In this document: positions 8,230-16,405 of the stretch, one piece after another
How positions within the stretch are numbered: position 1 is the stretch's first letter
Layout of the letters: each line of letters opens with the position of its first letter
NCBI RefSeq assembly: GCF_900188335.1
Contig: NZ_FZOY01000006.1
Span: 186,001-250,000, forward strand
Reading direction: 5' to 3'
Origin: Tropicimonas sediminicola
Lineage (GTDB): Bacteria > Pseudomonadota > Alphaproteobacteria > Rhodobacterales > Rhodobacteraceae
Length of the DNA stretch: 64,000 bases
Position numbers and translations under genes: made by a program
Notes under the pieces: model-generated
The model's database searches: none
The model's input: only the letters and a program-made list of their open reading frames with translations
What the model was told of the DNA's origin: nothing

Positions 8230-9018
8230 TCAAGCAGATGGCGCGCTGAGAGGCGCGCCGTCGAACTGGCGCAGCACCGCACCGCCCGCTTCCAGCCCGG
8301 TGCGGACCGCGCGGCCAAGGGCGACGGCGCTCGGCGTGTCGCCATGCAGGCAGACGGTGTCGATCCTGGCGGGGATGCGCTTGCCGCTCTCGGCGATGAT
8401 CGCACCCTCCCGCAGCATCTCCAGCACCCGTGCGCAGGCCGTCTCGGGATCGTGGATCACTGCGCCCGGCTGTCGCCGGTCGACGAGGGTCGCATCGTCG
8501 TTATAGGCGCGGTCGGCAAAGATCTCGCAGGCGGTGTTGCAGCCCAGCTCCTCCGCCGCGACCTGTTGCGCGGTCCCCGCCAACACCATGACGATGATCG
8601 AGGGATCGACGGAGAGCGCGGCGCTGTAGCAGGCGTGCGCCAGAGCCTTGTCCTCGGAGGACATGTTGGAGAGCGCGCCGTGCAGCTTGATGTGCCGCAC
8701 CTGCCCGCCCGCCGCGCGAGCCATCGCCTGCGCCGCGCCGAGCTGGTAGCGGACGAGGTTGCCGAGGCTGTCGCCCGGGATGTCCATGCGTCGGCGGCCG
8801 AAGCCCTGCAGGTCGGGGAACCCGGGATGCGCGCCGATCCCGACGTTGCCAGCGACGGCGCCCGCCATCGTCTTCGCCATCGTGTCCCAGTCGCCGGCGT
8901 GCAGACCGCAGGCGATGTTGGCCGAGGTCACGATGTCGAGCAGCGCCACGTCGTCGCCCATCGGCCAGGGGCCGAAGCCCTCGCCCATGTCCGCATTGAG
9001 ATCGATCCTGAGGCTCAT
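8230..9018 (-). CDS. pxpA: 5-oxoprolinase subunit A (LamB/YcsF family)
   Basis: Subunit A of the bacterial ATP-dependent 5-oxoprolinase PxpABC, which opens 5-oxoproline (pyroglutamate) to L-glutamate. The 262-residue product shows the family start IDLNADMGEGFG, the metal-site segment NIACGLHAGD near residues 35-44, GAHPGFPD, and KLHGALSN near residue 103. Its ATG overlaps the pxpC stop (ATGA), so translation is coupled. The three subunits are encoded consecutively (B-C-A). The gene ends the operon and is convergent with matB. Confidence 0.95.
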   Translation of the reverse strand: MSLRIDLNADMGEGFGPWPMGDDVALLDIVTSANIACGLHAGDWDTMAKTMAGAVAGNVGIGAHPGFPDLQGFGRRRMDIPGDSLGNLVRYQLGAAQAMARAAGGQVRHIKLHGALSNMSSEDKALAHACYSAALSVDPSIIVMVLAGTAQQVAAEELGCNTACEIFADRAYNDDATLVDRRQPGAVIHDPETACARVLEMLREGAIIAESGKRIPARIDTVCLHGDTPSAVALGRAVRTGLEAGGAVLRQFDGAPLSAPSA

Positions 9019-10040
9019 GGCTCCTCCCTTTCCAAGTCGTCGCCCGCGGTCACCCCGCTGATGAGTTGATAGGCGAGCAAGTCGCGGATGTCTTCCACCC
9101 GCCGGATCAACGGGCTGAGGCCGCCGCGCAGGCCCGCCCTCCGCTCGGCCTCGGCCCGCTCGATCGCCATCGCCTCCTGCCGCGTCACGAACACGAACCG
9201 CAGCGCCGTGCCGGCGCTGGCCTGCGCCACGCGCGGCAGGTCCGCCGGCAGCACCGTGCCGATCCGGGGATAGCCTCCCGTGGTCTGGCATTCGGCGAGC
9301 AGTACAAAGGGCGTGCCGTCGCCGGTGATCTGCACGTCGCCGGGCACGATCACCTCCGACAGCACGCTCAGGCCGGTCTCGTCGTGAAACCCCGCGCCAT
9401 CGGAGAGCAGCCGCACGCCCATCCGGTTGCCGCGGGTGTCGCGGTGGAACTCCGTCGCCTGGAACCGTTTCAGTTCCGCTTCGGGAAAGCGTTCCGTCTG
9501 GAGGCTCGGCACGAGGCGCACCGTCCCGCCCTCGAACCGCGCTTGCGGATCCAGCCGATAGCCGACCTGACTACGCACATCCGGGCCGACCGGAAGCTCG
9601 CTTCCGGCATGCACCGGGCCGAAGATGCCCGCCGCCAGGTGGGCGGACCGGGAGCCGAGGCTTTCCGGCGACGCGATCCCGCCGCCGAGGTGCAGATAGC
9701 CGAAGCTGCCGCGCTCTGCCCCGCCGATGGCAAGCCTCGCGCCTTGCGGCAGCAGGTGACTCGCGTTCCAGGCAAGGCGCACCCCGTCGAGCTGCGCCCG
9801 CATCGGCGCACCGGTCAGCGCGATACGCATGTCCTCGGTCGCCTCGAACTCGCCGCCCATGCCCGCCATCTCCAGCGCCGCAAGCCCCTCGGGCTGGCCC
9901 AGCAGCGCCGCGCCCTCGGCGAGCGCCAGCCGGTCCGCAGCGCCACCACGGGAGACGCCGGCGACGAGGTATCCCGGCCGGCCAAGATCCTGCACGGTCA
10001 GGTTCGGCCCGCCACGGTGGATGATCAGCGCCCGGATCAC
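9015..10040 (-). CDS. pxpC: 5-oxoprolinase subunit C (biotin-dependent carboxyltransferase / KipA family)
   Basis: A 341-residue subunit C of 5-oxoprolinase, homologous to allophanate hydrolase subunit 2 and KipA. Typical segments are GPNLTVQDLGRPGYL near residues 11-25, GGAADRLAL, the GYLHLGGGI motif and the GSRSAHLAAG block near residue 130. In the C-terminal half come TGDGTPFVLLAECQTTGGYPRIG-type residues, where family members carry the conserved QTTGGYP. The start is the GTG at 10040, with GGAGG 7 bases upstream and GTGA overlap with the pxpB stop. It probably forms a heterocomplex with PxpB and PxpA. Confidence 0.95.
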   Translation of the reverse strand: MIRALIIHRGGPNLTVQDLGRPGYLVAGVSRGGAADRLALAEGAALLGQPEGLAALEMAGMGGEFEATEDMRIALTGAPMRAQLDGVRLAWNASHLLPQGARLAIGGAERGSFGYLHLGGGIASPESLGSRSAHLAAGIFGPVHAGSELPVGPDVRSQVGYRLDPQARFEGGTVRLVPSLQTERFPEAELKRFQATEFHRDTRGNRMGVRLLSDGAGFHDETGLSVLSEVIVPGDVQITGDGTPFVLLAECQTTGGYPRIGTVLPADLPRVAQASAGTALRFVFVTRQEAMAIERAEAERRAGLRGGLSPLIRRVEDIRDLLAYQLISGVTAGDDLEREEP

Positions 10041-10798
10041 GGCAATGCCTCCGCCGTTGCGCCGCCGTCCGGCCCCTCGGCGCGGACCTTCTCCAGCACC
10101 TCGGGCGCGACCGCGTCGAACAGCACCTCGTCGCCGGGCCGCAGCACGAAGGGCGTGTCGCTCTCGGGACGGAAGGCGCGAAAGGCCGTCTGGCCGATGT
10201 GGCGCCAACCGGTCGGGGTCGAGACAGAAAACAGAACGAGCTGCCGGATCGCGACCGTCAGCGCGCCGATCGGCACCTTGTCGGTCAGCGCGGTCTGGCG
10301 CGGGATGTTCCAGGCCTCGTCCAGCTCGCCGAGATAGGGCTGTCCGGGCGCGAAGCCGATGGTCTGCACCCGCACCCGGGTTTCGGAGACCGACCGGATC
10401 GCCGCCTCGGGCGTCATCCCGGCCGCGGCGGCGGCCTCTTCGAGTTGCGGCGCCAGCGCGGTGCCGAAAACGGTCGGGATCCGCCAGAGCCTGCGGCCGT
10501 GCGGCAGCGGGCGGGCGTACCAGTCGTCCGACGCCAGCAGCGCCTCGACCCCGCGCTGCAACACCGCGCTGTCGCCGTGGAGCAGGTCGAACCGCAGGTA
10601 GGTCGACACCAGCGAGGTCGAGGTTTCCTCGATCCCCGGCGGGCCTTCCCGGTCGAGCGCATCGCGAAAGGCGAGCGCCGCGCGGTTGGCGGGCTCGCTC
10701 AGCCGGTCGCCGAAGCTGACCAGCAGCCCATCGACCCCGACGGGTCGGACCCGCGGAAAGCGCGGCTCAGCTTCTGAAACGGTATCGTCCTGCATCAT
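10037..10798 (-). CDS. pxpB: 5-oxoprolinase subunit B (KipI family)
   Basis: Subunit B of 5-oxoprolinase, 253 residues, homologous to allophanate hydrolase subunit 1/KipI. The C-terminal carboxyltransferase-like half has the family signature GFAPGQPYLGEL (about residues 150-161), the paired VPIGALTVA segment and TPTGWRHIGQT near residue 205. The N-terminal ~90 residues form the KipI N domain. Two ATGs open the frame at 10798. It lies 33 bases after the TRAP large permease gene, tying the enzyme to the transporter. Confidence 0.94.
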   Translation of the reverse strand: MMQDDTVSEAEPRFPRVRPVGVDGLLVSFGDRLSEPANRAALAFRDALDREGPPGIEETSTSLVSTYLRFDLLHGDSAVLQRGVEALLASDDWYARPLPHGRRLWRIPTVFGTALAPQLEEAAAAAGMTPEAAIRSVSETRVRVQTIGFAPGQPYLGELDEAWNIPRQTALTDKVPIGALTVAIRQLVLFSVSTPTGWRHIGQTAFRAFRPESDTPFVLRPGDEVLFDAVAPEVLEKVRAEGPDGGATAEALP

Positions 10799-10831
10799 TC
10801 TTCTGTCGATTGCGTGAGGGCGAAGGCCGGC

Positions 10832-12115
10832 TCACTCCAGCGCATTGGGCAGGAAGAGCGCGATGTCCGGCACCACGATCAGCGCCGCCGCCATAGCCAG
10901 CATGGCGAGAATGTACGGGATGGTTCCCAGCATGACCTCGCTCATCGTCCCGCTCTTGCGCGCGCCCTGCACGACGTAAAGGTTCAGCCCCACCGGCGGG
11001 GTGATCAGAGCCATCTCGATCAGCACGATCATCAGGATGCCGAACCAGATCGGATCGTAGCCCATCTCGACCACGATCGGCACGATGATCGGGATCGTCA
11101 CCACCATCAGCGACAGCGTCTCGATGAAGAAGCCGAGCACGATGTAGATGCAGACGATCACCAGGATCGTCATCAGGGGCGACAGGCCGAGCCCGCCGAT
11201 GAAGGCCTGAAGCTCGCGGCCGATCCCGGCGGAGGCCAGGGTGAAGTTCAGAAAGGAGGCGCCGATCACGACCAGCATGATCATCGAGGTGATCTTCACC
11301 GTCCCGAGGATGCTCTGGGAGAACATCTGCAGGCTCACGCCGCCAAAGATCGCGGCGATGACAATGGCGCCCGCCACGCCGACGGCGGCAGCCTCGGTCG
11401 GGGTCGCCCAGCCGTTGTAGATCGAGCCGATGATGACCGTGAAAAGAAGGATGATCGGGATCAGCTCGGCCAGCGCGCGCAGCATCTCCGCGAACGGGAA
11501 GAACCGCCGCTCGCCGCCCAGGCCGGGCCGGATGGCGCAGATGATCATGGTGATGACGACAAAGGCCAGCGCCAGCCCGATCCCGGGCAGAAGCCCTGCG
11601 AGGAACAGCCGCGGAATCGAGGTCTGGGTCAGGAATCCGTAGACGATCAGGTTGATCGAGGGCGGGATCATGATGCCAAGCGTGCCGCCGGCGGCGATGG
11701 CGCCGGAAAAGAGCTTGGGGTCGTAGCCCAGCTTTTCGGCCTGCGGCATGGCCACGGTGGCGACGGTCGCGGCGGTGGCGACCGAGGAGCCGGAGGTGGC
11801 CGAGAACATCGTCGCGGTGGCGATATTGGCATGGACCAGCCCGCCCGGAAGCCAGCTCACCCAGCGGTCGAGCGCGGCATAGGTCCGCGTGGCGATGCCG
11901 CTCCGGACGAGGATCTCGCCCAGCAGGACGAAGAACGGAATGGCGATCAGGGTGGCGTTGTTGGAGGTCGACCAGACGAGGTTGCCCAGGCCCTTCATCA
12001 GCGGGAACGGGCTGAAGAAGGTGTCGATGCCGAACCCGAGCAGGAACAGCACGATCCCCACCGGGATCGACAGGCTCAGGAGCGCCAGAAGGCCGAAAGT
12101 CAGGTAGCCGATCAT
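10832..12115 (-). CDS. dctM: TRAP transporter large permease (DctM)
   Basis: A 427-residue membrane subunit with about 12 hydrophobic segments and classic DctM features: ATSGSSVATAATVATVAMP near residues 108-126, GTLGIMIPPSINLIVYG near 145-161, and ITPPVGLNLYVVQG near 375. The ATG at 12115 overlaps the dctQ stop (ATGA). It belongs to the DUF1445-dctPQM-pxpBCA operon, so the likely cargo is 5-oxoproline or D-glutamate. Known DctP proteins from Bordetella pertussis bind pyroglutamate, which gives precedent for such a transporter. Confidence 0.94.
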   Translation of the reverse strand: MIGYLTFGLLALLSLSIPVGIVLFLLGFGIDTFFSPFPLMKGLGNLVWSTSNNATLIAIPFFVLLGEILVRSGIATRTYAALDRWVSWLPGGLVHANIATATMFSATSGSSVATAATVATVAMPQAEKLGYDPKLFSGAIAAGGTLGIMIPPSINLIVYGFLTQTSIPRLFLAGLLPGIGLALAFVVITMIICAIRPGLGGERRFFPFAEMLRALAELIPIILLFTVIIGSIYNGWATPTEAAAVGVAGAIVIAAIFGGVSLQMFSQSILGTVKITSMIMLVVIGASFLNFTLASAGIGRELQAFIGGLGLSPLMTILVIVCIYIVLGFFIETLSLMVVTIPIIVPIVVEMGYDPIWFGILMIVLIEMALITPPVGLNLYVVQGARKSGTMSEVMLGTIPYILAMLAMAAALIVVPDIALFLPNALE

Positions 12116-12660
12116 TTGAGCGCATCCACTTCGCCGAAGGTGCCGATGGCGTGTTCGGAGCGTTCGAACTCGCCGCGGGAGACCAGCCAGGCCGCCGCCA
12201 GGAAGGTGAGCCAGGTGCTCAGCGCGAACCAGACCCAGCCGGCGAACCACGGCGCCTGCACCAGCGCCAGGGGTGTTTCCAGCGGCGTGTTGGCACGCGA
12301 ACTGTTTGCCAGGGACCGCTCCAGAACCGGCCAGGAACGGACCGCGATGAGCGAGATCACCCCGGCCATCGAGGCCATCGCCAGCAGGTCGAAGAGAGCG
12401 CGGCCGCGTGCCCGGACGCGGCTGCGCAGGATGTCGATGCGGACATGGCCCAGTTCCATCAGCGCGTAGCCCATGCCCCATGAGGTCGCGATCGCCATGA
12501 CGTAGCCGCTGATCTCGTCGGTGCCGCCGAGCGATGAGCCCAGCTGGCGCAGAACGATGTCGGTCAGCACGAACGCCACGCAGGCCAGCAGAAGGACCCC
12601 GACAAGCAGTGCCACCCAGCGGTTCGCCGTGCGAAGCCGCACCAGTATTGCCTCGGCCAT
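12112..12660 (-). CDS. dctQ: TRAP transporter small permease (DctQ)
   Basis: A 182-residue, four-helix membrane protein. Hydrophobic spans lie near residues 15-35, 47-65, 93-110 and 135-158, with the family motif GYALMELGHVRIDILRSR (ELGHVRID typical of DctQ) near residues 60-77. It is placed between dctP (21 bases) and dctM (4-base overlap). It joins the binding protein to the large permease. Unremarkable apart from its operon context. Confidence 0.93.
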   Translation of the reverse strand: MAEAILVRLRTANRWVALLVGVLLLACVAFVLTDIVLRQLGSSLGGTDEISGYVMAIATSWGMGYALMELGHVRIDILRSRVRARGRALFDLLAMASMAGVISLIAVRSWPVLERSLANSSRANTPLETPLALVQAPWFAGWVWFALSTWLTFLAAAWLVSRGEFERSEHAIGTFGEVDALK

Positions 12661-12681
12661 CGGGGTCCCCTGTCTGTCAGA

Positions 12682-13719
12682 TCACTTGGCCATGACGGTC
12701 ACGCCGACCGTCGCGCCCACGGAGTCGTTCCAGCGCGCCGCCCAGTCATCGCCGGCGCGGCTCGCCCAGTCGGGAAGGACCTCGTCCACCAGAACGGCGC
12801 GGGCCTTCTCGAAATCGGCCTCGGAGACCTCGACCAGCGTCATCGAACGGGCGTCGCCCGCGGCGCAGTCGCCGTTGCCGGTCAGGCAGGCGATGTCGCT
12901 GACGAGGGCGTTCTGGGCGCTGGCCCAGGCCGGATCCTCGAACTCGGCCTTGATCGTGTCGGCGATCAGCGCCTGGGTGTCGGCGTCGAGCCCGTTCCAC
13001 TTGTCGAGGTTGACCGCGGTCACCACGCTGTCCCAGCCACCGAGCGGGATCGGCAGCAGGTGGGTGGAGACCTCCCACCAGCCGGCGCTGTAGCCGGAGC
13101 CGGCGCCGGTCACGGCGCAGTCCACCACGCCCTTCTGCAGCGCGCCGGGCACTTCGGAGAAGGCGACGTTCACGCCCTCGGCGCCGAGCGCCTCGAGGAA
13201 CTTGGCGGTCATCCGGCCGGAGGCGCGGACCTTGAGGCCCTGCAGGTCGTCGAGGCTGGAGACCTCGGCATTACAGAACACCACCTGCGGCGGATAGGGC
13301 GCGATGGCCAGAACGTGGCTGTTGAAGCGGGCGTTGTAGATGTCCTCGACCATCGGGCGGGCGGCGTCGACCATGGCGCGCGCCTCGTCGGCGGTCAGCG
13401 CGAGCAGCGGCACGTCGAGCCCTTCCAGTTCCGGTGCGTCGGCCACGGCGTAATCGGCCACGGTCATCGCCACGTCGTAGACGCCGTCGCCCAGCAGGCG
13501 GAACACGTCGCCGACGCCGAGGTTCATCTGGTCATGGGTGGTCAGCGCGACCTCGAGGTTGCCGTTCGAGGCAGCGGGCAGGGTCTCGCTCCAGAACGGC
13601 GCCTCGTATTGCTTGTGCAACGGCAGGCCGGACCAGCTGCCGACGACCGAAAGGGTCTCGGCTGCGGCGGGCGCGGCCAGCGCCGTCGTCATTCCGAGGA
13701 TGGTGAGGATACGTGTCAT
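12682..13719 (-). CDS. dctP: TRAP transporter periplasmic binding protein (DctP family)
   Basis: Secreted receptor of 345 residues with a signal peptide (MTRILTILGMTTALAAPAAA, cleavage near residue 20). The mature chain has the DctP pattern DLQGLKVRASG (about residues 155-165) with its conserved ligand arginine, and FSEVPGALQKGVVDCAVTG-type residues where the family keeps the P-x-A-LQ-G-x-D motif. Its ATG at 13719 overlaps the stop of the upstream DUF1445 gene. Given the enzymes encoded in the same operon, the ligand is expected to be 5-oxoproline, D-glutamate or a close derivative; this is inference. Confidence 0.92.
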   Translation of the reverse strand: MTRILTILGMTTALAAPAAAETLSVVGSWSGLPLHKQYEAPFWSETLPAASNGNLEVALTTHDQMNLGVGDVFRLLGDGVYDVAMTVADYAVADAPELEGLDVPLLALTADEARAMVDAARPMVEDIYNARFNSHVLAIAPYPPQVVFCNAEVSSLDDLQGLKVRASGRMTAKFLEALGAEGVNVAFSEVPGALQKGVVDCAVTGAGSGYSAGWWEVSTHLLPIPLGGWDSVVTAVNLDKWNGLDADTQALIADTIKAEFEDPAWASAQNALVSDIACLTGNGDCAAGDARSMTLVEVSEADFEKARAVLVDEVLPDWASRAGDDWAARWNDSVGATVGVTVMAK

Positions 13720-14570
13720 GCGGGTTCTCCTTGTTGGTTCTTTATGTCGTTGTTGTTGGCGGAGGCGCAGATGGGCACCTCCGCGTCTTCGGGTATGTCG
13801 GTGACGAGCATATGCCCCGGCTTGTGGGTGATGCAGAGCGGCACCCGTGCGGCCTCGATCGCCACCTGCGGGGTCACGCCGCAGGCCCAGAATACCGGCA
13901 CCTGACCTTCGGGCACCGGCACCGGGTCGCCCCAATCGGGCTTCGTCACATCGGCGATGCCGATCGCGGCCGGATCGCCGGCATGAACCGGCGCGCCATG
14001 GGCCAGCGGGAAGCGGCGCGAGATCGCGGTGGCGGTCTCCACCATGCCGGGCTCGACAAAGCGCAGGCTCACCACCATCTTGCCGGAGAACGGCCCGGCG
14101 GGGACGGTGTCGATGCTGGAGCGGAACATCGGGACAGTGGTGTCGTTCTCGATGTGCCAGAGCGGAACGCCGGCCTGCATCAGCGCATCCTCGAAGGTGA
14201 AGGAGCACCCCAAGGCAAAGGCCACCATGTCCTCCGTCCAGAGGTCGGAGATGTCGGCGGCGCTGCCCGCGAGCTTGCCGTCGCGATAGATGTTGTAGGC
14301 AGGCACGTCGGTTCGGATGTCGATCTCCGCGCCCAGCGTCGTCATCATCGGATTGCCGGTGTCCGACACGCCCACCAGCGGGCACGGCTTGGGGTTGCGC
14401 TGGCAGAAGCGCATGAAATCGAGCGCGTGGCTTTCCGGCAGGATCGCGATGTTGGTCTGCAGGTACCCCGCCCCGAGCCCGGCGGTGTGGGAGCGATAGC
14501 GGCCGGCGCGGATCTCCGCGCGCAGCGTGGCAAGATCGCTCTTCCTCAACCGTTGATATGCGTCGGTCAT
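13716..14570 (-). CDS. D-glutamate cyclase-like protein (DUF1445 family)
   Basis: A 284-residue member of the DUF1445 putative hydro-lyase family. The mammalian relative DGLUCY converts D-glutamate to 5-oxo-D-proline. Family landmarks are GLGAGYLQTNIAILP near residues 31-45, FMRFCQRNPKPCPLVGVSDTG near 52-72, the FALGCSFTFEDAL block near 120, and the C-terminal HKPGHMLVTD. It is the first gene of the operon encoding a TRAP transporter and 5-oxoprolinase. In this setting it would supply 5-oxoproline to PxpABC. The cyclase reaction is inferred from family and context, since many DUF1445 members are untested. Confidence 0.88.
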   Translation of the reverse strand: MTDAYQRLRKSDLATLRAEIRAGRYRSHTAGLGAGYLQTNIAILPESHALDFMRFCQRNPKPCPLVGVSDTGNPMMTTLGAEIDIRTDVPAYNIYRDGKLAGSAADISDLWTEDMVAFALGCSFTFEDALMQAGVPLWHIENDTTVPMFRSSIDTVPAGPFSGKMVVSLRFVEPGMVETATAISRRFPLAHGAPVHAGDPAAIGIADVTKPDWGDPVPVPEGQVPVFWACGVTPQVAIEAARVPLCITHKPGHMLVTDIPEDAEVPICASANNNDIKNQQGEPA

Positions 14571-14609
14571 CTCGGCCCCCAGTTATCAGGTTAGCGTGAA
14601 CAGTGGGCT

Positions 14610-14635
14610 CGATAAAATCAAATCGGAAAATTTTC
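14610..14635. promoter_or_regulatory. AT-rich inverted repeats ahead of the pxp operon, possible LysR site
   Basis: Between the LysR gene stop (14646) and the operon start (14570) lies CGAT-N8-ATCG (14610-14625) followed by the perfect 10-bp palindrome GAAAATTTTC (14626-14635). LysR proteins bind interrupted AT-rich dyads, so this is a reasonable operator for the downstream genes. No -35/-10 pair could be fixed with confidence. Confidence 0.4.
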
Positions 14636-14645
14636 TAAGCAGCGA

Positions 14646-15545
14646 TCACGTATTGTTATCGCCCGCGAAGCGTTCCGCGACCTCCCGTGCGATCTGCGCC
14701 GCGGTTTCGTGCAGGTGGCTGTTCGGAGCGCCGATATAGGAGGCAGAGAAGACCAGCGGCGGCGGAACCCAGCCCGGATCGAACTCCCGCACCGTTCCGG
14801 CCCGCACATGCGGGTCGCCGAGCGCCTTGGGCAACGCCGCGACTCCGAGATTCGCCTCGACCAGCCGGAAGCAGGCGGAGAGCGAGGAGGACGGGAAGAT
14901 CGAGACCCCCGGCCCCACCCGCTCCAGCAGCATCTTGCGCAGCTCTCGGTAGGGCCGGCTGTTGCGCGGATAGGTCAGGACCGGCGCGCGCAGGTAGTCC
15001 GCCACGTCGGCATGGTGCGGCGCATCGGCCGAGACGTACCAGCGCAGCTCGAACCCGGGCAGCGCGATATTGTCCACGGTGTATTCCGAGACCGGCCCGA
15101 GCAGTACCGCGAGGTCGATCAGCCCGTCGAGCAGCGCCGCCCGCAGGTTGGTCGAGACGTCGACGTTCACCTCGATCTCGAGCCGCGGGTAACGTTCGTG
15201 GAGCCGTGCGATGAAATCCGGCAGCCAGCATTGCACGATGGTCTCGGCCACGCCGATCCGCAGCCGGCCGTCCAGCCCGTCCGGCGGAATCACGTCGCGC
15301 TCGACCATGTCGGTCAGGTGCTCGAACTGCACCGCGTAGGATTGCAGAAGCTCCCCGCGCTTGGTCAGCCGCATGCCGCCCGACGTGCGCTCGAAAAGCT
15401 CCGCGCCGAGGCTCTCCTCCAGCGCCTTGATCCGGGCGGTGACCGCCGGCTGGGTCAGGTTCAGCCCGTCCGCCGCGCGGCGCACGCCGCCGAGCCGGAC
15501 GACCGAGAGAAAGGTTTCGAGGTGCTGCAGGTTGATTCTCGCCAT
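14646..15545 (-). CDS. LysR-family transcriptional regulator
   Basis: A 299-residue LysR-type regulator. The N-terminal winged helix spans residues 5-65 (LQHLETFLSVVRLGGVRRAA, then LNLTQPAVTARIKALEESLG as recognition helix), and the C-terminal periplasmic-binding-like effector domain runs from about residue 90 (RLRIGVAET). Unusually for a LysR gene, it is transcribed in the same direction as the operon it precedes (75 bases) while also being divergent from the DUF2848 gene (163 bases). It could therefore control both. The effector is probably 5-oxoproline or glutamate-related, by context only. Confidence 0.92.
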   Translation of the reverse strand: MARINLQHLETFLSVVRLGGVRRAADGLNLTQPAVTARIKALEESLGAELFERTSGGMRLTKRGELLQSYAVQFEHLTDMVERDVIPPDGLDGRLRIGVAETIVQCWLPDFIARLHERYPRLEIEVNVDVSTNLRAALLDGLIDLAVLLGPVSEYTVDNIALPGFELRWYVSADAPHHADVADYLRAPVLTYPRNSRPYRELRKMLLERVGPGVSIFPSSSLSACFRLVEANLGVAALPKALGDPHVRAGTVREFDPGWVPPPLVFSASYIGAPNSHLHETAAQIAREVAERFAGDNNT

Positions 15546-15708
15546 GGGTGCAGAATGCCAAGCCGCGCGCCCCTTGCCGACCGGAAACCTGTGGAGAACT
15601 CCGCCGGGCCGTCACGCGCGCCATTGCACATCCCGCACGTCCGCATCACCTTGGGCGCGCCTCCGCCAGGCCGTGGGCGGCCACGAACCAACCAGGAAGG
15701 AACGCGCC

Positions 15709-16362
15709 ATGCTGCAATTCGAGACCGAGGACGGAACACTCGGCGTCGAGCTTACGAAACTCACCGTCGCGGGCTGGACCGGGCGCGATCTGGCGGCAGT
15801 GCAGCACCATGTCGAGGAACTGGCCGCGATCGGCGTGCCGCGCCCCTCGACCACGCCGCTGTTCTACCGGGTATCGCCGGCGCTCGCGACACAGGCGCCC
15901 GAGATCGCCGTGCTCGGCGATGAGACCTCGGGCGAGGTCGAGCCGCTCCTGGTCCGCAGCGGCGGCGTGCTCTGGATCGGCCTGGCCTCGGACCATACCG
16001 ACCGGGGACTGGAGGCGCATTCGGTCGCCCATTCGAAACAGATCTGCGCCAAGCCGGTCTCCGGCAAGCTCTGGCGCTACGACCACGTGGCCGACCGGCT
16101 GGACTCGCTGCAGCTCCGCTGCTGGATCGAGGAGGATGGCGCGCGCAAAGCCTATCAGGACGGAACGCTCGCCAATATCCTGCCGCTCGCGACGCTGCTC
16201 GAGAAAGCCCCGCTCGCCGATGGCGAGGCGATGGTCTGTGGCACCCTGGCGGCGATCGGCGGTGTCCGGCCGGCGGCGCGCTACGAGATGGAACTGGCGG
16301 ATTCCGAGCTGGGGACGTTGGGGCTGAGCTACGCGGTCAAGACCTTGCCGGTCGTGAGCTGA
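15709..16362 (+). CDS. DUF2848 family protein
   Basis: A 217-residue cytoplasmic protein of the uncharacterised DUF2848 family. The recognisable centre is IGLASDHTDRGLEAHSVAHSKQ-type sequence near residues 88-108, then ICAKPVSGKLWRYDHVADRLDSLQLR, both highly typical of the family. No signal peptide or membrane span is seen. The ATG at 15709 has AGGAAGG about 8 bases upstream. It is divergent from the LysR regulator and convergent with the MFS gene. DUF2848 genes often accompany amidase or amino-acid catabolic genes, so it may act on the same compound as the neighbouring operon. No reaction is assigned. Confidence 0.85.
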   Translation: MLQFETEDGTLGVELTKLTVAGWTGRDLAAVQHHVEELAAIGVPRPSTTPLFYRVSPALATQAPEIAVLGDETSGEVEPLLVRSGGVLWIGLASDHTDRGLEAHSVAHSKQICAKPVSGKLWRYDHVADRLDSLQLRCWIEEDGARKAYQDGTLANILPLATLLEKAPLADGEAMVCGTLAAIGGVRPAARYEMELADSELGTLGLSYAVKTLPVVS

Positions 16363-16372
16363 CGCCGGGCGC

Positions 16373-16396
16373 GGGCGCGCTGTCTGCCGCGCGCCC
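16373..16396. terminator. GC-rich hairpin between convergent genes
   Basis: Perfect 8-bp stem GGGCGCGC / GCGCGCCC with an 8-base loop between the DUF2848 stop and the MFS stop. There is no T run on either side, so a bidirectional transcription barrier is likely but not proven. Confidence 0.5.
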
Positions 16397-16405
16397 GTAG
16401 TCGCC

